NCBI GenBank assembly: GCA_019639195.1
Contig: JAHBSI010000001.1
Location: 124,001-188,000 of the forward strand
Length of the DNA stretch: 64,000 nucleotides
Origin: Acidobacteriota bacterium
GTDB taxonomy: Bacteria > Acidobacteriota > Blastocatellia > Pyrinomonadales > Pyrinomonadaceae
Direction: 5' to 3'
Positions 42,855 through 52,583 of the stretch are shown here, piece after piece (the stretch's first letter is position 1; every line of letters starts with the position of its first letter). Under the pieces are notes generated by a model that was not told where the DNA came from, did no database searches, and saw only the letters and a list, made by a program, of their open reading frames with translations. The position numbers were made by a program, and so were the translations under genes.

Positions 42855-44655
42855 ATGGCCGAACCTGCAGTTTGTACAAAATGAAATCGCCAACCTTTTC
42901 TCCGGCATCCCTTACATACCAGCGATCCACATTCGTCCAGTCCGGCTCTTCGTCGATGCGAGCAAGAGCGAGGTCTGCGGGACGGTTTCCCGCCGTCTTT
43001 GGATCAAAATTCTCGATGTATCTGGAATAAAGATCTGCCTCGTGATCAAGTTCGGCGTAGGTGAGCGGCTTGTATTCCGCACTTAGACGATCCGTGTGGC
43101 GCCCCCAGCCGAAAAGGGCGATCACCGAAACGAAATCGCGGCCAGACTTCATTGACGCCAAAAGCTCTTCAGGATCAACACCTGTGTAGTAGAGGTATTG
43201 ATAGTACCGCTCCTTATTCTCCTGCCACGAAACGCCGGCAAAGACATGCTGATGTCGTGCCCAAAGTACAGCTTGCGGAGCGATCGTCGGAAGGTCATCG
43301 CCAACGGCAATATCAAACGGCAAAATGACCTTTGACTTCGCGTCAGGGTCACCCGCCGCTAGTTCCGTCAACCGACGGCCGACCGGATAAGCTTTATCGC
43401 GAAGGACGTTCACGTCATCGAGCACGCGGACGGTGTAGAAACACTCGACAAATCCCCAGAAGATGGCCATCACCGACAAACTCGCGGCAACAACTGAGAG
43501 TGCCCTTGCGGCCTTCGGTCGCTCAAGGCGGAAGAGCATACCGACCATGAGCACAAAAGAAAGGCCCGCAACATAGTTTCCTATGAAAACCTGATAATGT
43601 ATCGGCTGCAGCGACTTGCCGGTCAGCACCTGTTGGTTAAAGACAACAAACACGCTCAATGCAAGCGACAATACAAGCAACGCCTTTGGCTCCAATAAGC
43701 TAAAGATCCTCGCTATCGCACCGACCATCAGAACAATGATCACGACGCCCGCCACGTATTCCGGCGGCCTTGTCATATCGGGAACGTGTGTTGCGGACAG
43801 AAGCTGCACATCATCCATCGTCGTCGAACGTCTCGACAGCAGCACTGCGTACGGGATCAACGCAAGTCCGCAACCGGCTGCAGCCGCAGTCAGTGAAAGC
43901 CAGCTTTTCTTGAATCCGTCGGGCCTAAAAATGATCAGAAGCGATCCGAAGCATCCCGCCCACGCCACCGCTGTCGTCCAAACGTAGAAGTACGAAAATA
44001 CGCAGTAAGCAAATGCCGCGGCCGCGAACCCGACCATCGTCCAGGTTGTCCGCTTTTTTGCTTCTGTCGATACCATCTTGAAAACGAATCCGACGAAGAG
44101 AAAAAAGGCCGGAAAAGCCAGTGCAGGTATGTATCGCCTGAAACCGGGAAAGTACGGATAGGAGAAGCCGTCAAAAAAGACCTCGCTCATCGCGCCTTCG
44201 CCGGCAAAAACGGCTCCACCGACAAGCGTGACAAGGCTCGCGGCCATCGCGAACCAGTCATTCGGGACGACCATACGCGCGATCCAAAACAACAGAAATG
44301 CTGCAAGGAATGCGGCGACGGCACCGGCGAGCGTAAATGCCCACGGTGTGCCGATGCCTAAGATGCGTGCCGGTATAGCGATCGTGTATGGTGCGGCAAA
44401 TTGTATCGAAAAAAGCGACTCGGGCTGCGGATGCTCAGGTGAATCGTCGCGACCGGTGTATGGATCGTTCTTTCGCGGCCTTCCGTCGATCAATGCGTGG
44501 ACGTATGAGGCGTACGCAACCTCGTCAATGTCGTTGTAAGCATAGTGCCCGTTGTATTCGGCACCGCGCAGGTAGATCAGGTTCAGCTGCGGATACAGCG
44601 AAAATACCGCAAGGCAGATCCCTGCGAAAACACCAAAACGCCACCTTGTCTTCAT
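42853..44655 (-). CDS. polytopic membrane protein, possibly GT-C glycosyltransferase-like
   Basis: 600 residues. An N-terminal helix (FGVFAGICLAVFSLYPQ) is followed by a periplasmic loop rich in acidic residues (YNDIDEVAYASYVHALIDG, DPYTGRDDSPEH), then about ten more hydrophobic segments and a soluble C-terminal domain of about 150 residues. An acidic pair in the first loop and a C-terminal soluble domain are features of GT-C enzymes that use lipid-linked sugars. No polysaccharide gene is adjacent, so the role stays open. Transcription must start in the 230-base region shared with the DUF5916 gene. Confidence 0.75.
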   Translation of the reverse strand: MKTRWRFGVFAGICLAVFSLYPQLNLIYLRGAEYNGHYAYNDIDEVAYASYVHALIDGRPRKNDPYTGRDDSPEHPQPESLFSIQFAAPYTIAIPARILGIGTPWAFTLAGAVAAFLAAFLLFWIARMVVPNDWFAMAASLVTLVGGAVFAGEGAMSEVFFDGFSYPYFPGFRRYIPALAFPAFFLFVGFVFKMVSTEAKKRTTWTMVGFAAAAFAYCVFSYFYVWTTAVAWAGCFGSLLIIFRPDGFKKSWLSLTAAAAGCGLALIPYAVLLSRRSTTMDDVQLLSATHVPDMTRPPEYVAGVVIIVLMVGAIARIFSLLEPKALLVLSLALSVFVVFNQQVLTGKSLQPIHYQVFIGNYVAGLSFVLMVGMLFRLERPKAARALSVVAASLSVMAIFWGFVECFYTVRVLDDVNVLRDKAYPVGRRLTELAAGDPDAKSKVILPFDIAVGDDLPTIAPQAVLWARHQHVFAGVSWQENKERYYQYLYYTGVDPEELLASMKSGRDFVSVIALFGWGRHTDRLSAEYKPLTYAELDHEADLYSRYIENFDPKTAGNRPADLALARIDEEPDWTNVDRWYVRDAGEKVGDFILYKLQVRP

Positions 44656-44888
44656 AGCCGCAAAGTATCAAAGCTTAGCATGCACCCGCGAATTTCTGAA
44701 ATTTTTGATGCATCCGTTGTCATAAATCGCCCGGTTGCGGTGTTTCCCATTTCGAGACCGTCGAAAAATCTTGCTCAGCCTTACCGAGCCCAGAAACACG
44801 ACAAGGTCCGAACGCTCAACTTTAATATTTTCTATCCGAGAGTTCGGCCTTTGCGACAACATCTATACCCGGTCTCCATTTTATTTTT

Positions 44889-47366
44889 ATGAAGGCGATC
44901 ATCCTAAGTCTGTTGCTCCTGCTTTCCTTTAATTTACTGGTCTCGGGCCAGAAAACATCCGATGCCGACTCGATCTCAATAGCAAAAAATGTTGGCCCAA
45001 AGGAAGTCGGAGCAGCCCGTACACCGGCGCTCAAGACCGCTCCGGTCAACATCCCGCGGGTCGAAACAAAGCCGACGATCGACGGCGTTCTAAACGACGA
45101 TGTGTGGAAGTCTGCAGCTCTTTTCTCAGACTTCCTGCAAACGCAGCCCGGCGATAATATCGCCCCGAGCAGTCCGGTCGAAGCCTTGATGGCGTATGAC
45201 AAGACCACGCTCTACATTGCGTTCAAGGTAACGCAGGCCAAGGACAAGATCCGTGCGAATGTTGCTCGACGAGACGCAATCTTCGATGACGACTATGTCG
45301 GCTTGTTCATCGACACTTTTAACGACCAACAGCGTGCCTACGCCTTGTTCTTTAATCCGTTCGGGATCCAGGCCGACGGGACGTTTGCAGAAGCGAATGG
45401 TGAAGACTACAGCGTCGATATCGTGATGGAGTCAAAGGGTGTGCTGACCGATGATGGATACACGGTAGAGATCGCAATACCGTTCCAATCGCTTCGATAC
45501 GAGGCAGGAAAAGGAAAGAAGTGGGGCATTCAGCTCTATCGCCGCGTCAAATGGAATAACAACGAACTTGATTCGTGGATGCCGGACGACCGAAGCCGTT
45601 CCGGCAATCTCAATAAGGCCGGCTCGATCACCGGTCTTGAAGGCATCGAGACAAAGCGGACCCTCGAGATCAGCCCAACGGTTACGCTCAACCAATCGGG
45701 CCGCCGTTCGCGATATACGTTCAACGGCGATCCTGCCGGCAGATACGTCAACGAAGGCGTAAAGGCAGACATCGGTTTCACCGCAAAGTTCGGCATCACG
45801 CCGACCATTACGCTCGATTTTGCATACAATCCGGATTTTGCACAGGTCGAGGCGGATGCGCCGGTAACTGCGGCGAATCAACGTTTTCCGATCTTTTATG
45901 ATGAAAAGCGCCCGTTCTTCCTTGAGCGCATCGATATGTTCCAAAGTCCGATGAACCTCGTGAACACGCGAAGCATCGTCGATCCGGATATCGCTGCCAA
46001 GCTTACGGGAAGACACGGCAAGAACACATTCGGCATTATTTACGCGAGCGACAAGGCTCCGGGAAATTTTGGCAAGGACGATCGCGAATATTATCGCCTC
46101 TGCCGAAGTCAATACCAGACAGATCCGGATGGAAACTGTCCGATGGGACGGTTGATAGACAAGAATGCGGATATAGGTGTTTTCAGGTTCAAGCGTGATG
46201 TCGGCAACGAGAGCAATATCGGCCTTTTCTCGACGACGTACAACTTCGTCGATCATCACAACCACACTGGCGGGTTTGACGGCAGGTTAAGATTGGACAA
46301 AAAAACGGTCTTTGAATTTCAGGCCGTAGGCACGCACACACGCGGATACTTCTACAACCCAGACGCCGACAGCGTGAATTATCGCACCGGTAACGGCATC
46401 GGATACAGCGCGTGGTTCGAACGTTCGGGCCGGAATTTCTATATGAACGCCCTGGCAGCCGGAAAGTCGAAAGACTATCGTGCCGACGTTGGCTTCACCG
46501 ACCGTGTTGATACGAACGAGGCGGGAATGTTCGCCCGCTACCGTACCGATCCGAAGCCGGAAGCCAAGATCGTATCAAAGCAGATAGCATTCTTCACGAA
46601 TATAAAATACGACTGGAGCGGCCGCTCACAGAATCGCTTCACCGAGGTTCGTGGTTCGATCAATCTTCAGAAGAATACAAGCTTTCTTGTGTCTCTGCAG
46701 AACGGGTATGAAAGGGTCTTTGAGCACGAGTTCGGCCCGCGGCGGCGTGTCGGGCAGCAGGGAGCGTTCTTTGGCAACAGCAGCGAACGCTCGACCACTA
46801 TAAACGCAGTTCAGATCCGTGCGAATTCTACACCGACGAAGCAGCTTTCGTTGTCCCTCTTGTTTGATACGACGTGGGGAGCCATGGACTATGACTTCGG
46901 CGCAGGTGACTTCCCGCGTGCTAGCTATGCAGCTCAGACCTATGGTCAGAACGCTCCTCTCGATCCCGGCCCGGGTTTTATGCTGACCATCGATGGGTCG
47001 GTACGATATCAGCCAACCGCGGCCCTAAAGACCGAGTTAAACTTTTCGAAGTATCGTCTAAGACGCAACGACACGAGACTCATCGCTTTTGACGACAATA
47101 TCTACAGCTCGCGCACAACTTATCAGTTCACGCGGAATATATGGGCGCGTGCTCGACTCGATTATTCGACACTCCAGAAGCGTTTTCGCCCGCAGATCGT
47201 TCTCGGCTGGACGCCAAATCCGGGCACGGCACTTTACGTCGGATACAGCGACGACCTGAGCTACAACGGACGCAATCCATACACGGGACAGTTCGAGCCG
47301 GGCTTTCACGGCAACGGCAGGACGTTCTTCATAAAGGCATCGTATCTGTTCAAGAAAAGCTTCTAG
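44889..47366 (+). CDS. exported DUF5916 protein with CBM9-like front domain
   Basis: 825 residues with a signal peptide (about 21 residues, LLVSGQ). Residues about 55-240 form a CBM9-like beta-sandwich (KPTIDGVLNDDVWKSA, TLYIAFKV, DDDYVGLFIDTFND, YTVEIAIPFQSLRY). The rest is the DUF5916 part, rich in alternating aromatic strands, and ends in the typical outer-membrane C-terminal pattern (FFIKASYLFKKSF, terminal Phe). An outer-membrane beta-barrel with a periplasmic or surface sandwich domain is therefore likely. Such proteins are common in Bacteroidota and Acidobacteriota, and no function has been fixed. Confidence 0.88.
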   Translation: MKAIILSLLLLLSFNLLVSGQKTSDADSISIAKNVGPKEVGAARTPALKTAPVNIPRVETKPTIDGVLNDDVWKSAALFSDFLQTQPGDNIAPSSPVEALMAYDKTTLYIAFKVTQAKDKIRANVARRDAIFDDDYVGLFIDTFNDQQRAYALFFNPFGIQADGTFAEANGEDYSVDIVMESKGVLTDDGYTVEIAIPFQSLRYEAGKGKKWGIQLYRRVKWNNNELDSWMPDDRSRSGNLNKAGSITGLEGIETKRTLEISPTVTLNQSGRRSRYTFNGDPAGRYVNEGVKADIGFTAKFGITPTITLDFAYNPDFAQVEADAPVTAANQRFPIFYDEKRPFFLERIDMFQSPMNLVNTRSIVDPDIAAKLTGRHGKNTFGIIYASDKAPGNFGKDDREYYRLCRSQYQTDPDGNCPMGRLIDKNADIGVFRFKRDVGNESNIGLFSTTYNFVDHHNHTGGFDGRLRLDKKTVFEFQAVGTHTRGYFYNPDADSVNYRTGNGIGYSAWFERSGRNFYMNALAAGKSKDYRADVGFTDRVDTNEAGMFARYRTDPKPEAKIVSKQIAFFTNIKYDWSGRSQNRFTEVRGSINLQKNTSFLVSLQNGYERVFEHEFGPRRRVGQQGAFFGNSSERSTTINAVQIRANSTPTKQLSLSLLFDTTWGAMDYDFGAGDFPRASYAAQTYGQNAPLDPGPGFMLTIDGSVRYQPTAALKTELNFSKYRLRRNDTRLIAFDDNIYSSRTTYQFTRNIWARARLDYSTLQKRFRPQIVLGWTPNPGTALYVGYSDDLSYNGRNPYTGQFEPGFHGNGRTFFIKASYLFKKSF

Positions 47367-47369
47367 ATA

Positions 47370-47558
47370 CTAGAGGGCCGGGTGTGAGTCATTCCCTACG
47401 CCGCCAATGCTGAAGCTTTTGGTGGAATGAGAGAGGTCGTCACATGCCGGTTTCTTTTCGTCTTGGCTCGCGCCGCCATGACTTCCGCAACCGCAGCCGT
47501 AGCCTAAACCAAACTCCCAAACGGGCAGCCGATCGAAGTTATGCGCTATTATTGACAT
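47370..47558 (-). CDS. possible small Gly/Cys-containing protein (uncertain)
   Basis: A 62-codon frame from ATG 47558. It contains WEFGLGYGCGCGSHGGAS and one further cysteine, then a Ser/Gly tail. The composition is not that of a random shadow frame, and the region has no other gene. Against it, no ribosome binding site is seen and it would be transcribed against the yqeY promoter region. Function unknown. Confidence 0.25.
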   Translation of the reverse strand: MSIIAHNFDRLPVWEFGLGYGCGCGSHGGASQDEKKPACDDLSHSTKSFSIGGVGNDSHPAL

Positions 47559-47586
47559 ACGTAATCGGCCGACCGAAATTGGGAAG

Positions 47587-48036
47587 ATGACTTCATTAAA
47601 AGACACGATAATCAGTGACCTGACCGCTGCGATGAAAGCCAAAGAGGCTGAGCGCGTCGGCGTCCTTCGAATGGTAAAGGCAAGTCTGATGAACCGCTTC
47701 ATCGAGAAGGGCGGTGAATTGACGGACGACGAAGTTACAAAAGCACTCCAATCGCTTGTAAAACAGCGTCGTGATTCGATCGAACAGTACGAGAAAGCCG
47801 GGCGGCCGGAGCTCGCCGCAAAAGAGGCAGGCGAGATCGCCGTGATCGAGATCTATCTTCCCAAAGCTGCCACACAGGATGAGATCAACGCGGCTGTCGA
47901 AGCAGCCGTTGCTGAGACCGGTGCTTCGTCGATGAAAGAAATGGGTGCCGTGATGAAGGCCGCAATGGCCAATCTCGCCGGTAAGACCGCCGACGGCAAG
48001 CTGGTGAGTGAGGCTGTAAAAGCAAAGCTCGGCTAA
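47587..48036 (+). CDS. yqeY: GatB/YqeY domain protein
   Basis: 149 residues, the full YqeY length. TSLKDTIISDLTAAMKAKE at the front and VLRMVKASLMNRFIEKG match the helical half; the C-terminal part (IAVIEIYLPKAATQDEINA, then GAVMKAAMANLAGKTADGKL) matches the tail domain shared with the GatB amidotransferase subunit. The exact role of YqeY is not settled; a link with tRNA or aminoacyl metabolism is assumed. The stop overlaps by 4 bases the end of the convergent flavin reductase. Confidence 0.93.
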   Translation: MTSLKDTIISDLTAAMKAKEAERVGVLRMVKASLMNRFIEKGGELTDDEVTKALQSLVKQRRDSIEQYEKAGRPELAAKEAGEIAVIEIYLPKAATQDEINAAVEAAVAETGASSMKEMGAVMKAAMANLAGKTADGKLVSEAVKAKLG

Positions 48037-48512
48037 TCGCCGCGATCGATCGATCTGTAATCTCCGCGAAAATACAGGAGCGGCCTTGCGTCGTTGACCG
48101 TCGAGCTCTCAATCTTTCCAACAAGGATGCTGTGGTCGCCACCGTCGTACGGATGCACAAGGCTGCACTCCAGCGTCACTAAAGCCCCTTCGATGACGGG
48201 AAGGCCGCTTTCTGTCTCAAGAAGAGGCATTCCTGCGAACTTGTCCAATTGAGGTTCGGCGAATTGTTCGGATATGTGCCGCTGATGTTCGCCAAGGATG
48301 TGCACGACGAACGCACCGCGTTCGATGAACGCGTAATGGCTGCCAGTCGCTTTGTTGATGCAGGCAAGAACAAGCGGCGGTTCTTCGGAAAGCGAGCAGA
48401 ACGCACTCACGGTGATGCCATGCGGTGCGCCTGCGGTATCACGGGTTGTGATGACCGTTACACCGCTTGCAAAGTGGCTCATTGCCCGTCGGAATTCCTC
48501 GTTGGAGATCAT
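48033..48512 (-). CDS. flavin reductase family protein (FMN-binding split barrel)
   Basis: 159 residues. FRRAMSHFASGVTVITTRD, HGITVSAFCSLSEEPPLVLACIN and FVVHILGEHQRHISEQFA are the hallmark segments of the HpaC/DIM6-type split barrel, which reduces FMN or FAD with NAD(P)H and passes the flavin to a partner monooxygenase. The end HPYDGGDHSILVGKI is also typical. No monooxygenase is adjacent. It follows dnaJ on the minus strand by 21 bases and could be read through from it. Confidence 0.9.
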   Translation of the reverse strand: MISNEEFRRAMSHFASGVTVITTRDTAGAPHGITVSAFCSLSEEPPLVLACINKATGSHYAFIERGAFVVHILGEHQRHISEQFAEPQLDKFAGMPLLETESGLPVIEGALVTLECSLVHPYDGGDHSILVGKIESSTVNDARPLLYFRGDYRSIDRGD

Positions 48513-48533
48513 TCTTTGACGCCGGATCGAACA

Positions 48534-49631
48534 TTAACCAAAAATATTCCGGACCTTCTGCACGAACGACGGATCTGAAAAATCCTTTGTCTCGACCTCG
48601 GACAGTTGTTCGAGAACTTTTCGCTGCTCTTTCGTGAGCGATTTTGGAGTGATCACGGTCACCGCAACGAAAAGGTCGCCTTTGCCGCGGCCGCCGAGAT
48701 TCGGCATTCCCTGCCCCTTTACACGAAAGACCGTGCCCGTCTGTGTGCCGGCAGGAACTTTCAGCGTCTCTTCGCCATCCAGAGTGCCGACCGTGATCTC
48801 TGCCCCAAGAGCTGCCTGAGCGAACGTGATCGGTTCTGCGGAATATAGATTCTCACCCTGGCGCTCAAACCGTTCGTGCTCCTTTACATGCAGGACGACA
48901 TAAAGATCGCCCGAAGGACCGCCGCCTACGCCTGCTTCACCTTCGCCCGATACACGCAGCCGCGAACCGGTCTCAACGCCTGCAGGAATTTTTATCTCGA
49001 TCGCCTTTTCCTTCTCGATACGGCCCGCCCCGCGGCATTTTGAGCAAGGCGATTTGATGATCTTGCCCTGGCCGCGGCACGTCGAACAGGTCCGCATTAC
49101 GCTGAAAAAGCCTTGAGAGTAACGCGTCTGCCCTGAACCCCCGCATGATGCACAAGTCTCGGCCGACGTGCCCTTTTCTGCCCCCGAACCTGTGCACTCG
49201 TCGCAGGTCTCAAGCCTGGGGATGCGAAGCGAAGCGTCTTTGCCCGCGGCAGCCTCTTCTAGAGTGATCTCGAGATCGTAGCGAAGGTCCGAACCTCGCT
49301 GAACGGTCGTCCGCCGCGAAGTCCGGCCGCCGCCGAACATATCGCCGAATCCGAACATCTCGAAAATATCGTCGAAGTTCGAGAATCCTGCAGCTCCGGC
49401 GCCGGCCCCGACACCCTGATGTCCGAATCGGTCGTAGGACGCACGCTTCTGCGCATCGCTGAGCACGGAATACGCCTCGGCCGCTTCTTTGAATTTCTCC
49501 TCCGCCGCCGGATCGTCGGGATTCTTGTCAGGATGATATTGAAGGGCAAGCGAGCGGTATGAACGCTTGATCTCGACATCTGTGGCTGTGCGGCTCACGC
49601 TCAGCACCTCGTAATAATCTCTCTTTGTCAT
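48534..49631 (-). CDS. dnaJ: chaperone DnaJ (Hsp40)
   Basis: 365 residues, a complete type I DnaJ. The J-domain (residues 1-70) has HPD in [11 protein letters not shown]; a Gly/Phe region follows, then four zinc motifs of the CxxCxGxG type ([32 protein letters not shown]) and the C-terminal substrate domains. It delivers clients to DnaK and triggers ATP hydrolysis. Last gene of the hrcA-grpE-dnaK-dnaJ block, but 136 bases after dnaK and behind a terminator-like hairpin, so it may be less expressed or have its own promoter. Confidence 0.97.
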   Translation of the reverse strand: MTKRDYYEVLSVSRTATDVEIKRSYRSLALQYHPDKNPDDPAAEEKFKEAAEAYSVLSDAQKRASYDRFGHQGVGAGAGAAGFSNFDDIFEMFGFGDMFGGGRTSRRTTVQRGSDLRYDLEITLEEAAAGKDASLRIPRLETCDECTGSGAEKGTSAETCASCGGSGQTRYSQGFFSVMRTCSTCRGQGKIIKSPCSKCRGAGRIEKEKAIEIKIPAGVETGSRLRVSGEGEAGVGGGPSGDLYVVLHVKEHERFERQGENLYSAEPITFAQAALGAEITVGTLDGEETLKVPAGTQTGTVFRVKGQGMPNLGGRGKGDLFVAVTVITPKSLTKEQRKVLEQLSEVETKDFSDPSFVQKVRNIFG

Positions 49632-49689
49632 TTCGCTTCAAGCGGCCGACCGGGACAAGCAAATTATGCTCCCCAAACGGGCAGAACTT

Positions 49690-49728
49690 AAAAAGGCGCC
49701 AGACAACTTAGACCGTTGAACTGACGCC
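49690..49728 (-). terminator. terminator-like hairpin between dnaK and dnaJ
   Basis: GGCGCCAG (49695-49702) and CTGACGCC (49721-49728) pair except at one position, over 18 bases. On the minus strand TTTTT follows. It may end most dnaK transcripts before dnaJ. Confidence 0.55.
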
Positions 49729-49767
49729 AAATTATATTTTGCTCTATTGGCAGGACTTTCTCAAGCC

Positions 49768-51573
49768 TTAAGCCATCGCCAGCATCGCTGCGGTTATGCG
49801 GTTTGCGGCACCTTCGACAGCCGCGAGATTGTCTCTGATCTCATCGAGGCTTTCGGATGTGAGCCGCTCATCCGCATCCTTAAGGATCGCGTTGATCGTC
49901 TGCTGTTCCTCTGTCGGGAGCCCTTTGCCGACCTCCGCCAAGGCCCGACGGGCATTTCGGATGAGAGAATCAAGCCGATTTCGCTCCACAATGAGCTCCT
50001 TCGAGACTTTGTCCTTCTCGATCGAGGTCTCGGCCTCGATGATGAGGCGTTCGATCTCATCGGGCGAGAGTCCCGAAGCCGGCGTGATCTGCATCGCCTG
50101 CTCAAGGCCCGTCATCTTGTCCCTCGCAGAGACGCTAACAAGGCCGTTAGCGTCGATCTCGAATGCAACATCGACCTGCGGAACGCCGCGAGGTGCCGGA
50201 GGTATGCCAACGAGTTCGAATTTGCCAAGGCTGCGGTTCGCACTTGCGATCTCGCGTTCGCCCTGCAGAATGTGGATCTCGACCGACGGCTGATTATCAA
50301 CGACGGTCGTGAACGTCATAGTGCTCTGAAGCGGGATCGTCTGGTTGCGGTTGATGATCTTCGCAAAAAGGCCGCCGCGGGTTTCAACGCCAAGGCTTAG
50401 CGGCAGAACGTCGAGCAGCACGATGTCCTTTACGTCGCCGGTCAGAACACCGCCCTGTATCGCGGCTCCCATCGCCACGACCTCATCGGGATTGATCTCT
50501 GCAGAAGGTTCTTTGCCAAAAACTTCGGTTACGGTCCGTGCGATGATCGGCGAGCGGGTCTGTCCGCCGACAAGGATAACCTTGTCGATGTCCGATTCTT
50601 TGAGTTTTGCGTCCCAAAGGGCTTTCTGGCACGGCTCGACCGATGATTCGACGAGATCGCGTACTAGTTCCTCGAATTTGTCACGCTTTAGCACAGCATT
50701 GATGTGCTTCGGTCCAGTTGCATCGGCGGCGATGAACGGCAAACTGATGGTCGTTTCCATCACTGAGGAGAGTTCGCATTTGGCGCGTTCGGCAGCTTCT
50801 TTAAGTCGCTGCAGTGCGAGTCGGTCGTTGCGAAGATCTACATTGTTCTCCGCCTTAAAGCCTTCGATCAGCCAGTCAATGATCCGCTCGTCAAAGTCTT
50901 CGCCGCCGAGGAACGTGTTGCCGCTCGTAGCCAGAACGTCAAAAACGCCATCCTTGATCTCCATGATGGAGACGTCGAACGTACCGCCGCCAAGGTCGTA
51001 AACCACGATCTTCTCGTGTTTCGCCTTGCCAAATCCGTATGCGAGGGCCGCAGCCGTCGGCTCGTTGATGATCCTTTCGACCTCGAGGCCCGCGATCTTG
51101 CCGGCATCGCGTGTCGCCTGTCTCTGCATATCATCGAAATAGGCAGGAACGGTGATGATCGCTTCGGTGATCTTGTCGCCGAGAAACTCCTCGGCAGAAA
51201 GCTTTAGTCTCTGCAGGATGATCGCGGAGATCTCCGGGGGACTGTAGATACGGTCAAGGACGCGAATATGAGCATCACCGTTCGGCGCCTTTACGATCTC
51301 GAATGGAACGCTCGAACGCATCTTCTCGACCTCGGGGGCGTCGAACTTCCGGCCGATCAGGCGCTTGATCGCATAAAGAGTATTTGCAGCGTTGGTGACG
51401 GCCTGCCGCTTGGCGATCTGACCGACAAGGCGCTCATCCTTATCCGTAAAGCCGACAACGGAAGGCGTCGTGCGGCCTCCCTCTTTGTTCGAAATGATCT
51501 GCACGGCGCCGCCTTCCAAAACGGAAACGCAGCAGTTTGTCGTGCCAAGATCGATGCCAATTACTTTACCCAT
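49768..51573 (-). CDS. dnaK: chaperone DnaK (Hsp70)
   Basis: 601 residues. The ATPase domain has [28 protein letters not shown] and [12 protein letters not shown]; the interdomain linker is [11 protein letters not shown], and the substrate domain holds [11 protein letters not shown] and [14 protein letters not shown]. It binds unfolded segments in an ATP cycle driven by DnaJ and GrpE. Compared with E. coli DnaK (638) it ends right after the helical lid (ITAAMLAMA), without the disordered acidic tail. There is an extra cysteine (Cys14) next to the usual Cys15. The grpE stop is 19 bases upstream. Confidence 0.97.
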   Translation of the reverse strand: MGKVIGIDLGTTNCCVSVLEGGAVQIISNKEGGRTTPSVVGFTDKDERLVGQIAKRQAVTNAANTLYAIKRLIGRKFDAPEVEKMRSSVPFEIVKAPNGDAHIRVLDRIYSPPEISAIILQRLKLSAEEFLGDKITEAIITVPAYFDDMQRQATRDAGKIAGLEVERIINEPTAAALAYGFGKAKHEKIVVYDLGGGTFDVSIMEIKDGVFDVLATSGNTFLGGEDFDERIIDWLIEGFKAENNVDLRNDRLALQRLKEAAERAKCELSSVMETTISLPFIAADATGPKHINAVLKRDKFEELVRDLVESSVEPCQKALWDAKLKESDIDKVILVGGQTRSPIIARTVTEVFGKEPSAEINPDEVVAMGAAIQGGVLTGDVKDIVLLDVLPLSLGVETRGGLFAKIINRNQTIPLQSTMTFTTVVDNQPSVEIHILQGEREIASANRSLGKFELVGIPPAPRGVPQVDVAFEIDANGLVSVSARDKMTGLEQAMQITPASGLSPDEIERLIIEAETSIEKDKVSKELIVERNRLDSLIRNARRALAEVGKGLPTEEQQTINAILKDADERLTSESLDEIRDNLAAVEGAANRITAAMLAMA

Positions 51574-51592
51574 AGTATTCTAGTTCCCCATT

Positions 51593-52522
51593 TCAAAATC
51601 TTTCGATCAAGTCGGCTCCACGCTCCTCATCGGTGGCGGTATCCTCCGGCCTTTCCTCGTTCTTCTCGAGCGGTGGCGGCGGTTCACTGGCCGGCTGCGA
51701 AGCCTGTTGAGCAACGACGACCTTTACCATAGAGTGCCGAATGACCTTGTTCCCGATCTTGTAGCCGCGCAGCATTTCCTCGACCACGGTCCCGGTCTTT
51801 TTCTGCGGGTCTTCGACCACGGCTACCGCCTCGTGAAGATGCGGATCGAACGCTTCGCCGATAGCCCTTATCGGTTCAACACCCATACCGGCAAAAACCT
51901 CGTTCACCTGCTGGCTGACAAGCACAATTCCCTGGAAGAAATGCGTGAAAGCGGGATCGTGCTCTTCGGCGTGGGCCGGAACCGCATCGATCGCCCGGTT
52001 CAGATTGTCCAGAACAGGCAGCATCTGGACCGCAAGATTCGCGATCTGATCGATAAAAGAGCCGCGGCGTTCGCGGTCCATTCGATATTTGAAATTCTCG
52101 AAGTCCTTAAGCTGCTGGTCTTTTTTCTCGACGAGGTCGGAACGCTCGGCCTTTAACTCCGCGACCTTGAGCTTCAAAGATGCGAGCTCGTTTTGAAGCT
52201 TCGAATCTGCGGCTTTGCTCGCGACACTGCCGGCAGCGGGTCTCGTCATCGAGGCTTCGGTCTGTAACTTTGATGATGGCGTAGGAGTGACCGCACCGGC
52301 CTCGCCGTTGCGCTCGATCGCAACGTCATTCTCGACGTACGACTGAGCAGGAGTATCGAGGTCAAGATCAAGCTCCGCTATCTCGATAGAAAGATCGGCG
52401 GTGATCTGCAGATCCCGTTCCTTCGCCTCGAGCTCACGGAAAAAATCGTCGATCGACGGGCCGTTATCCTCGATATCGTCCGCGAGATCCTCCGAATGCG
52501 GAATGTTTTCTTGGGCGCTCAT
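51593..52522 (-). CDS. grpE: nucleotide exchange factor GrpE with long N-terminal extension
   Basis: 309 residues against about 195 in E. coli. The conserved part starts near residue 120 with the coiled coil (LKLKVAELKAERSDLVEKKD, then DFENFKYRMDRERRGSF) and ends with the beta domain (EAFDPHLHEAVAVVEDPQKK, MLRGYKIGNKVIRHSMVKV). It releases ADP from DnaK. The first 115 residues are acidic and low in complexity (DDIEDNGPSIDDFFRELEAK), and the C-terminal 35 residues are Pro/Glu-rich. The extension could be a sensor or simply disordered. Confidence 0.94.
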   Translation of the reverse strand: MSAQENIPHSEDLADDIEDNGPSIDDFFRELEAKERDLQITADLSIEIAELDLDLDTPAQSYVENDVAIERNGEAGAVTPTPSSKLQTEASMTRPAAGSVASKAADSKLQNELASLKLKVAELKAERSDLVEKKDQQLKDFENFKYRMDRERRGSFIDQIANLAVQMLPVLDNLNRAIDAVPAHAEEHDPAFTHFFQGIVLVSQQVNEVFAGMGVEPIRAIGEAFDPHLHEAVAVVEDPQKKTGTVVEEMLRGYKIGNKVIRHSMVKVVVAQQASQPASEPPPPLEKNEERPEDTATDEERGADLIERF

Positions 52523-52583
52523 TTGAAAGAAGTGGACTGCTAAAGTAACTGCGGATAGCCATTTCTGGCCTTACTTTCGGGGT

